From contig CAMGYJ010000005.1 in NCBI GenBank assembly GCA_946122785.1, forward strand, positions 78,920,547 through 78,984,546: a DNA stretch of 64,000 bases, written 5' to 3'. Both the position numbers and the translations under genes were made by a program. Below the pieces are notes generated by a model. That model saw only the letters and a program-made list of their open reading frames with translations. It searched no databases and was not told where the DNA came from. The first letter of the stretch is position 1. Each line of letters begins with the position of its first letter. Below, piece by piece: positions 8,701 to 20,707 of this stretch. This DNA comes from Linum tenue (Eukaryota > Streptophyta > Magnoliopsida > Malpighiales > Linaceae).

Positions 8701-11700
8701 TGAAGAAGTCCTAGACACCAATGAACATTGTGCAGTACTTCCTTTTCCAGTATAGAAAGTGGTGCTCGGGACACTTGACAGAAGAGGCCTAAACATATTC
8801 GGTGGACTCTTCCAATGATCCTTCAAAAACACGAGGAAGAGAAAAAGCAGAAAGACCCATCAGAAAAGAGAACAAAACCAAGCACTTTAGGCTCCAATAG
8901 TCACCCTAATCATTTAGAAATGGCAAAAGACACCATGGACTTCCCAAAACGAATGAATTGTTCTGTGAACTGATCGCCCATGACAGTTGACAAAGGCCAC
9001 ACTATTCCTGCTAATATGTTTTTTTTTTCTTAACAGTTTAATTCCTTTTACCAACTAACTGAACACCATGGACGGATGTAAAACCTATGAAACAACTCAT
9101 CCCGGGATAAAATTCCTACTCCAACTTTTTATCGCAACTGATTTCCTCTTCATTCTGCTTTTACCTTTAAAGGTTAAGAAAAGCTAACTGCATCTCGTAG
9201 AGCAACCACGAGAGACAACAACGACAAAGGTGGAAAACTAACCAAGTACCGGCCACCTTCCATCTAACAAGGCCAAGATCGACAATGAAGAAATCAATAC
9301 ATGGCAAAGATCCAAAAAGGTTGTTATCTGCCATCCTTGTTAAAGAGCAGATAATTTTAACATTGTACACAAAGCATATAGTCAATAGGTTTTGAGAGAC
9401 ATAACTTCTGGTGCTGAGAAGAATTATGGTTACTATCTAGTGAATGAGCTATGCATAGGATTACAGTCAACGACCCAGTTATAATGATACATATGCAGAT
9501 TGTATAAAGTTCTATGCCAAGTCTGTCAAGTACCATAGAGAAGAACAACTTAACCTACTCAAAACTTTTAGGGATTTCCTACAGTAACTTGAAGTAAGGT
9601 AACTTGAATTTTTTTACCTGCTATAGCAGGTTTCACATGTTGCATTACGTAAAATACAATAGGTATTACGTAATGGTTACGTAACATAAGGTATTTTTAC
9701 GTAACAGTTGTAAAAGATCATTACGGAAGCCTTACGTAATAAAATGTGGCTTTACGTAATAAGCATTAACCTCGCGTTACGTAAAATGTTATTACGGAAG
9801 CCTACCTACTGATTTAACTTTTACGTAAGAAATAATTGTCGTTCCGTAACCTTTACGTAATGGAAGGTCTTTTTACGTAATGAGTATTAACCTCGTGCTA
9901 CGTAAAGTGTCAAGTCATTACGGAAGTCTTACGTAACACTTCCGATTTAATTGTTACGTAAGAAATAACTATTGTTTCGTAACCTTTACGTATTGAATGT
10001 GTATTTTACGTAACAGTTGTAAAATGTCATTACGGAAGCCTTACGTAATGGAAGGTCTCTTTACGTAATGAGTATTAATGTTGTGTTGCGTAAAGAGGTA
10101 AGTCATTATGGAAGCTTTACGTAACACTTCCGATTTCATTGTTACGTAAGAAATAACTATTGTTCCGTAAACTTTACGTAATGGAAAGTCTCTTTACGTA
10201 ATGTAACACTTCTTCTTCAATAAGAATTAAAATAAGAAAGGATAAAATAAGGTAAAACAAATAAATGTGAGAAAGGAAAGAAAAAGAACAAGAAAGGTAA
10301 CCTGCCTTGGTGGTGACCGGCAACCCATGTTGCCATTGATTTTTTTACTTATTTTTTTATGTTTTATTTCTTTAATCAATGGTTTAAAATAAGTTTGATC
10401 GATATTAACGGTTTAGATTTATACAAGTTACCTAACTTGAAATTATACCCAAATTACTGTTAGAGGTCGCAAACTTTTACATAACTATGCATGAAAGAAC
10501 TGAAGAGCAGAAAGAAATGGAGGCCCTCTCTGACAGTCTGACAATAATGAATAGTTCAATTAGAGAAGAATGAGAGATACCTTTTGACGAATAGCAGAGT
10601 CAAAGGACCGTTTTGGGGCAGAACTCGGGGAGAAGGTTCTAGCTGGCTTCTTTGGCAATGCTGCAGACACTTTGCTGCTCGAAACCCCACCAACCCTTCT
10701 GGATGCTAGTCGATCTAAGCTGCCCACATGAAGGGATTGCAAAGACTCCACATCATCATCGCCAGATGAGGCAACAGAACCTTTACTATATGAACTAATT
10801 CTATCTCGTTCTTGACTGTGTGAAGAACTGACACTTCTAGAAGCAGTTGGAGACATCGATTGCCTGCCAACTCTTGAGCTTGAGTCTCTTCCATTCCTAG
10901 ATGCTGGTGAGGAGCCCCTCACGTATGATACGGGTCGATCACCCAGAGAAGTACGAAGATTAGGTGGTGCTTCAGAGGAGAAACCAGGTATATTTGACTG
11001 CCAAGCCCTTACTTTAGGAGAAACAGAATTCCCCATTGCAGTGTTCCGTATAGGAGAAACTCCTCTTGTCACTGACCCTGTGCTCGCCCTCCTTGGAGTT
11101 GGTGTAGAAGACCTTGGGGCAGGTGGTGAGGCTTTATTTGGTGGAGGAGTAGATGGCCTACGTGATGGGGTGGCTGGTCGTTGACTAGGAGTTGGACTAG
11201 AGTTACGTGCAGAAGATGGCCTTCCCCTTGACTGAATTGTATTACTACCAGAGCGAGGCGATGGACTTGAACGATTTGGACTAGCACTGCCCCTGCTGCT
11301 TCTGTTACTCTTTTCCATCTGCATATAGACTTGAACTTTCAGTTGAAGGAACTAATATGATACAAACCAAACAGTGGATATGTGCACACATAAGCATGTA
11401 TACCGTGGATGATCTTGATATGGAAATAGGTTGACTTCGAGGTCTGCCCCTGGACGGAACATTTGATGGTAGTGGCTCATCATCCAGTGAAGGAAACAGA
11501 GGAGTGTCTGGAGGAGTTAATAACCTGAAAAACAACTCAAAGTGAGATCAATCGCATTACTGGACGTGTGACCAAAAACGACAAAAAGCAATTTACTTTC
11601 AATAACTTAACCAACTGGGAACAACCAATCTGTGCAGATCATATGAACAAATGGAAAGCTCTAATGTGCAGGGAATGGCATCATCTATCCGGAGATAGCA

Positions 11701-12263
11701 CGAATATATAAGTACAGCTAAGACATTGCTTTCTCCAACCATTTGGGAACCCCAGAGAGCAGAATAAAGTTCAGAAATCAGATACACAATAAAATGGTCA
11801 CGATGAAAACAAGGAAACAGTAAACCCACCACTCATAGTCATTCTTATCCCCTTCTGCATTCATCAGCTCGCTACTCTCCCCACGCCCAGGAGCGGATAT
11901 CCCCAGTTTCAAATCCGAGAAGTATCTCAACTTCGTTGCTGTATACATTCAAAAGGCAAGTCATTCAGAACCATCACCAGCCACTAGATGCTTACAACAT
12001 TATTGATTCCACAATTAACCATCCACAATAAAAAGCAGGAGGAGAATGGTATAGAAGCATTTACAAAATGAGTCTTCGAAATCATCAGTCGACTGGAGCA
12101 AAAAATCCTCCTTTTCCCTGCTCTGCATCTCATTAAACAAAGCAAGATCATCATCTCTCTCCTTGAACAGAATCCCACCTTCAAGACTCCGGCCTCGCTT
12201 GTGGTTATCAGCAGCTTTTAGCTCTCTCCCAGGAGAGAATCTCAAAGCTGGAGATGGCGGCAT
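5749..12263 (-). CDS. Basic Ser/Pro/Arg-rich protein of the At2g40070 (BPP1-like) family, six exons
   Basis: Exons on the minus strand: 12065-12263, 11830-11938, 11404-11524, 10581-11318, 6975-8820 and 5749-6194. All introns are GT-AG and the phases close, giving 3459 bp and 1152 residues. The N-terminus [15 protein letters not shown], the block [17 protein letters not shown], then a basic Ser/Pro/Arg region (~144-389) with [14 protein letters not shown] and [10 protein letters not shown] motifs, match the family I recall as Arabidopsis At2g40070, linked to microtubules (BASIC PROLINE-RICH PROTEIN1). Residues ~556-579 hold a zinc-ribbon-like CxxCxC...CxxC cluster. The C-terminus CNCTIM ends in a CaaX-type box (CTIM), suggesting a lipid anchor. 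Annotated homologues are often misnamed chitinase A- or flocculin-like because of composition. Enzymatic activity is not expected. (AG)n lies just before the ATG. Confidence 0.88.
6596..6925. mobile_element. Mutator-type MITE in the last intron of the BPP1-like gene
   Basis: 330 bp with terminal inverted repeats of about 60 bp (gggttaatgacatttgtggtcc on the left; gggttaattacatttgtagtcc as the reverse of the right end). Flanks attataaat and ttcatatat agree at about 6 of 9 positions, so the target duplication is weak. No coding capacity. Confidence 0.7.
9582..10459. repeat. TACGTA-rich array inside a probable hAT-like MITE, intron 4
   Basis: About 20 copies of the palindrome TACGTA (mostly TTACGTAA or TTACGTAAC) lie between 9645 and 10200. 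They sit in degenerate units that also repeat (a)ttacggaagcc and acgtaagaaataa at about 70-190-bp spacing. The array is framed by CAGTAA(C/T)TT inverted ends at 9582 and 10459, so it looks like the body of a small transposon within the 1760-bp intron. No clear target duplication was found. Confidence 0.7.
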
Positions 12264-13220
12264 CTCTCTCTCTCTCTCTATTTGCCAAAAACCTTAAACC
12301 TTTTCTAAAGAAACAGTTCACTCCAAATTCTCATAAGAAATTAACTTAGAAAACCTAATTCCGCCTCCGCAGAGCTCGAAGAACTCAAATTACCATAATC
12401 ATTCCTCCATTAACTCATTAACTGCTCATTCTCACTTCCCGCCGCCAAAATCTCCCTCGGCATTGAAGCCTTCGGAAACGAGCAGTGGAAGAGACGACAA
12501 TCCACCCAATCAAGTAAACTGTACCATTCAGATGCAGCAAAATAGATGACCCTCTGCAAGTCTCCAACTTTTTCCTCCCGCGTGAAACAACCCACGAAAC
12601 CCTAAACTACCATGAGAGCGCGTAGTTGATCTCTAACAACAGGCACTCTCCACAGCCACAGTAACAACCAAAATTCAACTCAAGCTTCACTTCAACTGCT
12701 AAAACGACCTCTGAAACTCCGGGAAAGCAGAAAGCCGGCGCTCCCACAAGCACATTTGACAGAAGGTTGAACCCAAGTTGCCAAAGGAGTCAAAATCCCT
12801 TCAACGGACGGAAGAGAGGGAGAGCTGGTCGAAAAACAGCGATCTTGAAGGTGGGAAATGAAGAGATAAGGCGAAGGAGCCCAAATGCGGAATCACGACC
12901 AGCGAGGAAGTAGTAGTAGCAGAAGCGAGACTGTTACTTGGATCTACAGAGCATTTAATTTGGCAGAGGGGTGAGTTGGGAAGAGAGACTGCACAGATCG
13001 GGAGGATTTTTTTGGAAGGGTAAGGAAGAAGACAAACAAACAGAGTTGAGGAAGCATGGAATTTTCTCGCCTTCTCTCTCCTCCGAGAAAGTGAATGATA
13101 GCGTAGTAACCAACCGCAAACCATTTCATTTTAGTTTTAGCTGCTCCTCTTCTTTCTTTCTATCCTTTTTTCGCTTTTCCCACACTTTTCTATCTGATTG
13201 TTGCCCTTTTCCGCCATAGA
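12264..13220 (-). promoter_or_regulatory. 5' leader and promoter region of the BPP1-like gene
   Basis: About 950 bp upstream of the ATG. An (AG)n run lies at 12264-12280, followed by moderately GC-rich transcribed-looking sequence and a CT-rich stretch near 13130-13210. No TATA box or transcription start could be fixed, and an intron in the leader is possible. Confidence 0.4.
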
Positions 13221-13761
13221 ATCAACGGACAATTTTCATTCATGTATTGTAATCAAGAGTGTAAGTACATTAGTACAAGAAAGTGTCATCATAAGAGTAA
13301 TGCATATATTGAAATTAGGATAGATTGCGAGTTTAGTTGGTGAAATTGCTAAATTGTCTTAGTTTAAAAATATTTACTCAATTGCGAGTTTAGTTGGTGA
13401 AATTATTAAAATGTCTTACGTTTAAAAATATTTAAAAATATTTGGGTAATTACTATTTATTAGCTAAATCTTTTTCGAATTTTTTTTTATTAGCTAAACC
13501 TATCGAAATCCTAAGAATTAGTCAAATGTTAACTTCCAGTTAGCCATTTTGTTAGTAATATTGACTTGGCAACATGATACTTACTTGAAAGAGACACGTG
13601 AATTATTAACGATAACGTGAAAATGACTAATATTTTGATGCATTACGAAACATTTGGTTAATTAATAGCATTTTAATAGGTTTGGATAATATAAAAGAAT
13701 CTGAAAAAGGTTTGGATAAAAAATAGACATTACCCAAAATATTTGATTTTGTTCATTGCTG
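13221..13761. repeat. AT-rich spacer with a 57-bp tandem duplication
   Basis: gcgagtttagttggtgaaatt occurs at 13327 and 13384 (period 57 bp), followed by short ttaaaaatatt repeats. No genes are seen in this interval. Confidence 0.6.
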
Positions 13762-14310
13762 TTAAGATTAGTTTAGTGGTACTATTTTGATCACTAGTCG
13801 TTATCTTTCGTCAGCCTTTGTTAACGGCGTCAGTTTTTTGCTAGCGTAAATAACAGAAACAGGTAGTCAATCTATTTTAACATGGCGAGTAAATACCCTT
13901 CAAACTCATCGTGGAGCACTTGTTAAGTATAGGGTAATATAGAGAGCTAGGCGGCAAGTGCAACTGGGGGAAGGTAGTAGTAGTATAAAGAGAATTCGGG
14001 CTCATCGACATCGGAAGTGCAACATCAATGACAAATGTTTTCATTCGTTTGGATCTTCATATTTCTAAGAGGAGGTCGAGGAGGTGAGGTTTTAATTTGG
14101 AGCAATGGAAGTTGGTAGAGCATGGTCGAGTCATCGGGGAAGGGTTGGGTTTATATGTCGGGTCGGGTCGGGTCGGTATAAACTTTTCTAGACTAAAATG
14201 GGGTGACTAAGCGTTTTTTTGTCACATTAGCAAAAAAGTTGATGTCGTTAACGGAGACTAACAGATGGTAACGACCAGTGACCAAACTAGGACTACTAAA
14301 CTAATCTTAA
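13762..14310. mobile_element. MITE with ~70-bp inverted repeats
   Basis: Left end ttaagattagtttagtggta and the reverse of the right end ttaagattagtttagtagtcc pair over about 70 bp, both running into a gttaacgg(c/a)g motif. About 549 bp, no open frame. An internal (gtcgg)n tract lies near 14155-14176. Its ends resemble those of MULE-B, so a Mutator affiliation is likely. The target duplication is unclear. Confidence 0.65.
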
Positions 14311-16700
14311 TGGCTACAAATGGATTATAATATGTGTAGTGGCACGTGTGAAACAATTTACTAATTTAGTCATTCTAGTGACCAAACTTGTCATTTACGT
14401 GTTGAAATTATAAACATTTTGGTGCACTTTGACCAAGGATTTCATTTAGATTTCTTCTCACACGTAATGATTTTTTTAGTTTTGAGTTCCTTGTAACGAA
14501 TTGTTGATAAGGATATTGGAACACTAAATTATAAGAGATACTTGAACCGAGAGTTCATTTTGGTCATGTTACTGGAAAATGGAATCCAAAAATGACATCT
14601 TATATTTTTGCAAAGCATAAAGGTATTCATATTATATACCTTACTAGAAAACTCGTTTCTTATGAGAAGTTTCAAATTCAACAAATAAAAATTTATCAAA
14701 CTCTAAGATAAAACATAAATTCGCTGTGATCTCCAAATTTCATTCTCAACCAATTCATAAGATCCAACCCTCCAATCCCTCGCCCTAATCAGTCATATCA
14801 ACCATGGTAGTCCATTGGATCTACCGTAACTTTAAGGTGGACCTTCTCCAATGTATTTTGTTTTGGAGATTAAGAATTCGTTGATAAGAAAGGAAATTGG
14901 TTGCTCTCCTTCTCCTAACATGATAACAACGTTATTACGGCAAAAACGCCACTAATGGAAACTTGGATGTATTAGGAATCATGTCGTTTTAGTTGGGTAG
15001 GTTGCAGCACATATGTCAAAACTTAATCAAAACATCCGAAGTGTCGTCATCGACAGCAAACCTCCATTCCCCACTTTAATCTTCGTTTTGAAGAAGAAGG
15101 TTCCCTTTCCTTCAACAAGCATCTCACCTTAAAAACTAAAATAACTACATAGCAATCACATTCATGGAGATAGCCCATTCAAACATTTCAATCTTTGTAT
15201 TTTCAGTAATTATTTTGTAGGTATGCATATGATGCCTCAACATCTAACAACAAATTTCCCGTTTCGTTCGTGTTCGTGTTCGTGTATATATGTAGTAGAG
15301 GCGTGTAAGAGAATGACATAAGTTACACTCGATTCTCTTGTTTACAATATAAGTAACCATGATGAAATAGTTTTTGATGTAGTACCGTACAGTTTTTAAA
15401 AGGCAGTGTGTTCAATTTTTCCTGAAACCTGATTACTATTAATTGTACTTTTGCATTTGTGTAAGAGATTAAGAGTTCGAACCACTTTAACGAAAAAATC
15501 CAACATTTTTTTAGGAAAAAGACTGTAGAGTATGAGTATGCCTCTTGTTGTTTAATTTATTTTGATGTTGAAGAAGGTCGATTTGATATTCAATACTTGA
15601 ACGTCTCTTAATAACTCAAATTTTTTGTTGATATGATATTTTTTTATTTCAACATGTCCTGATAATTCAAGTGCTTCCTAACAAATTAGATATTCAATTT
15701 TTCTTATAATTTTTATCGACCAATATTGATTATTCAATATTTCTATACTGTCGTCTACAACAAAATTGCCAATAGAATAAAAAATGTGATGCTGTCCTCG
15801 TTCATCCAAATCTAAATCACAATTTGAAGGATATTGGTTATGAGGTCAATATCAAGAAAGACATGCTTATTTTATTATTTATATAGTGATTATTTTATCG
15901 GTTCTTGTTGAGCTCTACACTTCATATTGACATTGCATTCTCCTCTTCGTTTTCACAACTGCAAATTGAGTTAGTTTATAAATGCTACCATAGCAATTGG
16001 GAGTTGGTAGTAATCGGCCATGATTCAAACTTGAAAGTGTGCATGGGACTTTGAGAATTCGAAAGGCTGTCCTCCAAACTGATTTTTGAGCAGCCATTTG
16101 AACGCTGTTCGAATCGGCTACAGTTATCCATCTTAATCACATGATTTAAGGAATTGAAACTCCTTGTTGCAGTTTGATTGACAGATGATAATATAACAAG
16201 TTACAAAGAAGGCAATGCGGTGAGATGACAAACTATCTTGTTTCTATTGCTCATTCTCGGGGTTCACTTATTCACTACCCGAGTACACATGTTGAACCAT
16301 TGTTTGTTGTTTAAAGTTGATAAAATTCGTTCCTGGTAACACCGGACCGGATCGAATTAGGTTGAACACTATTTTTAACAAAAGCCACATCTGACCCAAT
16401 GCGTTAATTATAAAAACGGGTTAAATTTATTCTCGACCTAAAACTCGGCAACACCGGATCGAATCTATTAGCTTGAATATTGGGGGTGCCCGATAACAAA
16501 TAAAGGCTAAAAAAATGTAGAGTCTAGAAAGGAGTTGGAGATAAAAATGAATAGGGATTAGAACTGAAAAGCCTCAACAAATGATTGGCAAAGCACTATA
16601 GCCACTAGCCCACTACGGTCAATTACAGACTTACAGTCTCACGTTTCTATGTCACAAGCAATCCTCCCCTTTTTTTAAGCTTTTTGAGTGGGGCCTCGCC
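14311..16700. other. AT-rich intergenic DNA, no gene recognised
   Basis: A MULE-B-like terminal fragment (gtgaccaaacttgtcatttac) is near 14379-14400. The rest is low-complexity and shows no splice-consistent coding sequence, RNA gene or element I can name. Confidence 0.5.
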
Positions 16701-16720
16701 CATGTTCTCTATTCCCTTTT

Positions 16721-16976
16721 TTGGGCTTTGCACGTGAGGCCCATGGGTTCCCCTTCCTTTGCGTACCTGCTGTGCCCTTCTCTGCAAAACGCCCGTGGGA
16801 CAATTTCTATTTTGAATGCAATTAACCGATTAATCCGCGCAGTTTTGATCGATTCCATGTCGTTTAGGATATGCTTTGGTGAATAATGTCCTATACTCGG
16901 ACAATCCTACTCAGTGGCTTCAGGATTCCAGTCCATGCCAAAAAGGCCCAGGCCCATGAAAAGGCCCAGGCCCAGA
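16721..16976 (+). promoter_or_regulatory. Site II-rich promoter of the Iojap-related gene
   Basis: A G-box CACGTG (16731-16736) lies between TTGGGCTT and AGGCCCATGGG. About 95 bp before the ATG, a duplicated aaaaggcccaggccca (16941-16956 and again from 16959) gives four GGCCCA boxes. Site II motifs (TGGGCC/T) typify plant promoters of ribosomal and mitochondrial-biogenesis genes, which suits the encoded protein. Confidence 0.6.
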
Positions 16977-17070
16977 TACTCCTACAGTAGCCTCCGTTCC
17001 GTCTTGTGAAAGAAAAACGTCGAGAGCGCCGCCTGGAAAACAAAAACAAAAACTGGTTCCACGGTTCTAA

Positions 17071-18479
17071 ATGTTGACGGCGGCACTGCGGTCATCGAGA
17101 TCATCATCTCTCCTCCGCCGGTCATGGCAGCGAGTTTTACCAGCCTCCCAACGCGGTCTCTGCTCTTCGTCAATTGCGGCGGGAAGCAACGACGGCGGAG
17201 GCGATAGGAGAAGCTTGCTGGAGCTCGGTGAGGTGGAGAAAATCCTCACCGACGTGCGAGCCGACGACGTGAAGGTGATACCGGTCGGGAAGCGCTGCGA
17301 TTGGGTCGATTACATGGTGATCGCCACCGGAAGGTCCACATGGCACGTCAAGAACATCGCCGAAGCCCTCATTTACAAGGCAAGGTTCGTCAAATTCCTT
17401 TTGGCAGGAAACCCTAATTGCAGGAGTTCTCCAGCGATGGCGGGATTGGGGGGAGTTTTTTCATTTTTTTTTGTATGGTTATGTGATTGATTTGGGATTC
17501 TGGATTGAGCAGGTGAAGCAGAAGCAGAAGGGAGTTGAGAGGATGATGCTTCCAAGCGTGGAAGGGCAAGAAGAAGGGAAGTGGATCGTTGTTGATTCGG
17601 GTAATTGTCTCCATTTTTAGGGTTCATTGTTCTGGGAAATGAATTGATTGTGTACCTGAATTGGAACTTGAACTATAATAGCAATGCATTAGGAGCTTCA
17701 TACTTACTCTGCAACTTTCTTTTGTATGTTTCCTTTTTCTTTGCTTTCTTTAGGTAGGGTGATTGTTCATGCTCTTGATGAGAATGCTAGAGCTTACTAC
17801 AAGTTGGAGAACCTCTGGAATTCAGACCCATCTCACAAGGAGCCCTCTCAGGTACTGCCGTCAGATTCATGAACAATTTGGCATTCGGTCATGGTTTCAA
17901 CTTTCAATCAGGAGATCCTAAATATGTTTCATGGTTTCAACTTTCAATCAGGAGATCCTGAATATCTTCAAAGACTAGAGATATTTTCATGACTTCATGG
18001 ATGGCTGGCATTTCTCTTATGCATTATTCTGATTCTTGTGATCTGTGTAGTAGTTTGCGGTCTTCATGGGAGATGAATGCATTGTTCATCTTTAATATGT
18101 TTTAGGGAAGCAGTACTTGCCAACAACTTTTATCTTTTTCTGCAACCAGTGATTTCTTCTTCAAATACACTATTGACGCCTTGAGGGGAGCTCTCTCTGC
18201 CTCCCTGTGAAAGGTTTTACTGTTTTAGAATTAGTTTTCCTGAGTTTAGCAGTTTAGCCAGGTCAAAAGATAAGCAAATGCAGTAAAGGGCTTTAGGATT
18301 TAGATCTCCTGAAGTTTGCAATATATTATGGTTACTTTCGGCTTAGACCCTTTTCGAATGTAGATAATCAAGAAACTTATGGATTCTTCGCTCTTTGCTG
18401 CTTTCAGGATCTAGCGAAAGCTTTCGTGAAGATAAGACCGAAGAATAATTCGAAGAAGAGAGTGCAGACCAGTGCTTGA
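17071..18479 (+). CDS. Iojap-related (RsfS family) ribosome-silencing factor, probably mitochondrial
   Basis: Exons 17071-17379, 17513-17600, 17754-17851 and 18408-18479; 567 bp and 188 residues. The first ~35 residues are rich in Arg, Ser and Leu and lack acidic residues (MLTAALRSSRSSSLLRR), a mitochondrial-type presequence. The RsfS/Iojap domain follows from EVEKILTDVRADDVKVIP through WHVKNIAEAL to VIVHALDENARAYYKLENLW. Family members bind ribosomal protein uL14 and block subunit joining. The end (FVKIRPKNNSKK) matches what I recall of Arabidopsis At1g67620. Intron 1 uses donor AAG/GCAAGG: the nearby GT site joins to give an immediate stop or a shifted frame, whereas the GC site restores the family sequence YK-V-KQKQKG. 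Intron 3 has a 40-bp tandem duplication at 17890-17968. Confidence 0.9.
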
Positions 18480-19375
18480 ATCTGGGTTTTCGTCTTCCAC
18501 TCTTCCGGCAGTTGTTCTTTTGCACCAGAATTGAACTGAGAAAGTGTCTGGGTTTCCTGGTTTGTAAAACTTCAGATTCTTTGAGATTTCGGTTTCGTCC
18601 TGTTCCAACGCATTCCACCAGTTGTTGTGGTGTACTATGAAATAGCCCTTGGATTGCCCAAAATAACTCTCATAATCCGTTCCGCTCGCGGATTAGGCCG
18701 TGCCACTGCCTGCAATTTCTACTTGGGTAACAAATTCATTGAGCTTGTAGGTTTTATTCCACTTTTAAAAAACCTTGGTGATGAGGTGATAAAATTCTAA
18801 TAAAAACATTGGTCAATTAAACTTAATATCTAAACTTTTCGTTTTAAACAATATAATATCTAAACCTTTGCGAAAACAAATTAATAGGCAATCCGTCACC
18901 AAACTTTTCGTTTTAAACAATATAATATCCAAACCTTTTCGAAAACAAATTAATAGGCAATCCGTCAACTTTCCGTCCGTTTGACCGTTAGTTGACTTTG
19001 ACGTGGTAAGTTATTGTACACGTACATTGAATTTAGCTGATGTGGCAACTAATAAAAATTAGGGATTTGAATTAAATTTTAAATTAAATTAAAAGGGGAG
19101 AAGGAAAGTTTCCTATGCTCTCCCTCTTTCGAAACCTCCCTTTGTTGGCGAAACCCAGCCCTGTCCCCATCCCCGTTGACCACCACAGACCTAGATCCAG
19201 TCCAGTCACCGCGAAACCCAGCCTCGTCCCCTCTCGTGACCAGCGCGAACGCCGCCTTCTTCCCTCGTCATGGCGAGCGTGGTCTGATCGTGTTATCCCA
19301 GGCCGGATCTTTGGCGAAGTAGACAACGTAGCTTTGGCGAAGAAGACAACATCTTTGGCGAAGTACATCGGGACC

Positions 19376-19915
19376 ATGTCTGCGAGGGACAGTTCTTCAT
19401 CTTCGGCCAACACGTATCACGATTCAAGACCCATATGCCAAGATTGTCCATGTACTTTACAAGTTTCTGGTACCGATAAGAACCCGGGAAGAAAGTTCTA
19501 CTGTTGCCGATACTGGAAGGTAGGGTATTTGGTTAGATTGTGGGCTATCGAGTTATCTCTTGTACACATCTCCTCAACTCTCTTTTTGTAGGATTCGAAT
19601 GCAAAGTGCAAGTTCTTCGTGTGGGTTGATGAGTACAAGCCCAAAGTTTGGAAGGAATCAGAAGATGAGTTGAAGAACAAACTAATCGAAATGGATGAGA
19701 GCTGTAGGGTTGCTAGAATGGAGGCAGAAAGAAGGAGAAATGCTAAAAATTTGCTATTAGAAGAGTTGATCAGTACTAAGGAGGATCACGCAAGAATGGA
19801 AACCGAGCTGAGAAACTTGCTCAATGTGTTTGCTGTTCTTGATAGCAGGATTAAGAATGTGATGTTCTGTTTTGTAGTTGTTATGGCTTGTGTTGTAATT
19901 TCATGGTTTCAGTGA
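19376..19915 (+). CDS. GRF-type zinc-finger protein with coiled coil and C-terminal membrane segment
   Basis: Two exons, 19376-19519 and 19592-19915, join in frame across a GT-AG intron to give 155 residues. The zinc finger reads CPCTLQVSGTDKNPGRKFYC, then, across the junction, CRYWK/DSNAKCKFFVW, which has the spaced Cys residues and the GR-x-F core of GRF fingers. These fingers bind single-stranded nucleic acid in other proteins. A charged coiled coil (~60-125) and a hydrophobic tail (VMFCFVVVMACVVISWF) follow, so the product may be tail-anchored. An ATG at 19115 is in frame but its extra 87 residues look like leader. The gene lies wholly inside MULE-A; function in transposition is unknown. 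No disabling mutation is seen. Confidence 0.7.
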
Positions 19916-20707
19916 GTAATTACTGTTTAGTGGTGAAGAAGTGTGACTATGTATCAAAACTGAGATCCTGTTTGAATTTGCAACAAAGTTACGCTTGTTT
20001 TAAACTTGCCACTGTCAATTCTGCATACCATCTTTACATTAACATATTTGTCAAGTGTGCAAAATATCCTCATCTTGTATGTCTGCTTAACATTTAGATT
20101 AAGAAGCAGAACGATGCTGGTCTAACTATGAAGTGAACTTGTACAAAATGCAAAAGTAGGTAGAAAAGGCCAATCAAACTACATTGGCTCCCTTCACCAC
20201 AAGCTCAACTTCATCTTTGCTGCTTCACATTCACATCAAGAAGCAGAAAAGTGCAATCTACAACTAATAAGTCTAAGTTGGCTATTGCTATACTAATAAA
20301 CGTCTACTGCATCACAGTCAATCCATCTGAGGCTGAGTTGTTGGTCCCTGTGTCGCGTAAATCTCAGTTGGTTGGGTACCGACAAGGTCTGCAGAAGTAC
20401 CAATGCCACGATTCTCCACCCTCGGGAACTGAAATTGGACAACAAATATTATCACTTGCTATACCAACTAGTTACAGTTTAGATAGAATAATGGAACAAC
20501 AAGACTAATCGAAGCCACATTCACATACATGGACATACTGGTTCCCTATGTCAGGATTTGTATATATACCAATGCCACCTAAAGCAGTTATGACTTCTCT
20601 GGCAACTAGGTTTTGATCCCAAACCTCAATTCTGGCATGCTAGACAACCAAAACCAATCTCATATTTTTCACAAGAATATATAGTCATGCAAAGAGATTG
20701 TGCTAAG

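Noticed and set aside
15915..16097. Minus-strand 60-codon frame in intergenic DNA
   Set aside because: Too short, no known motif and no supporting signals.
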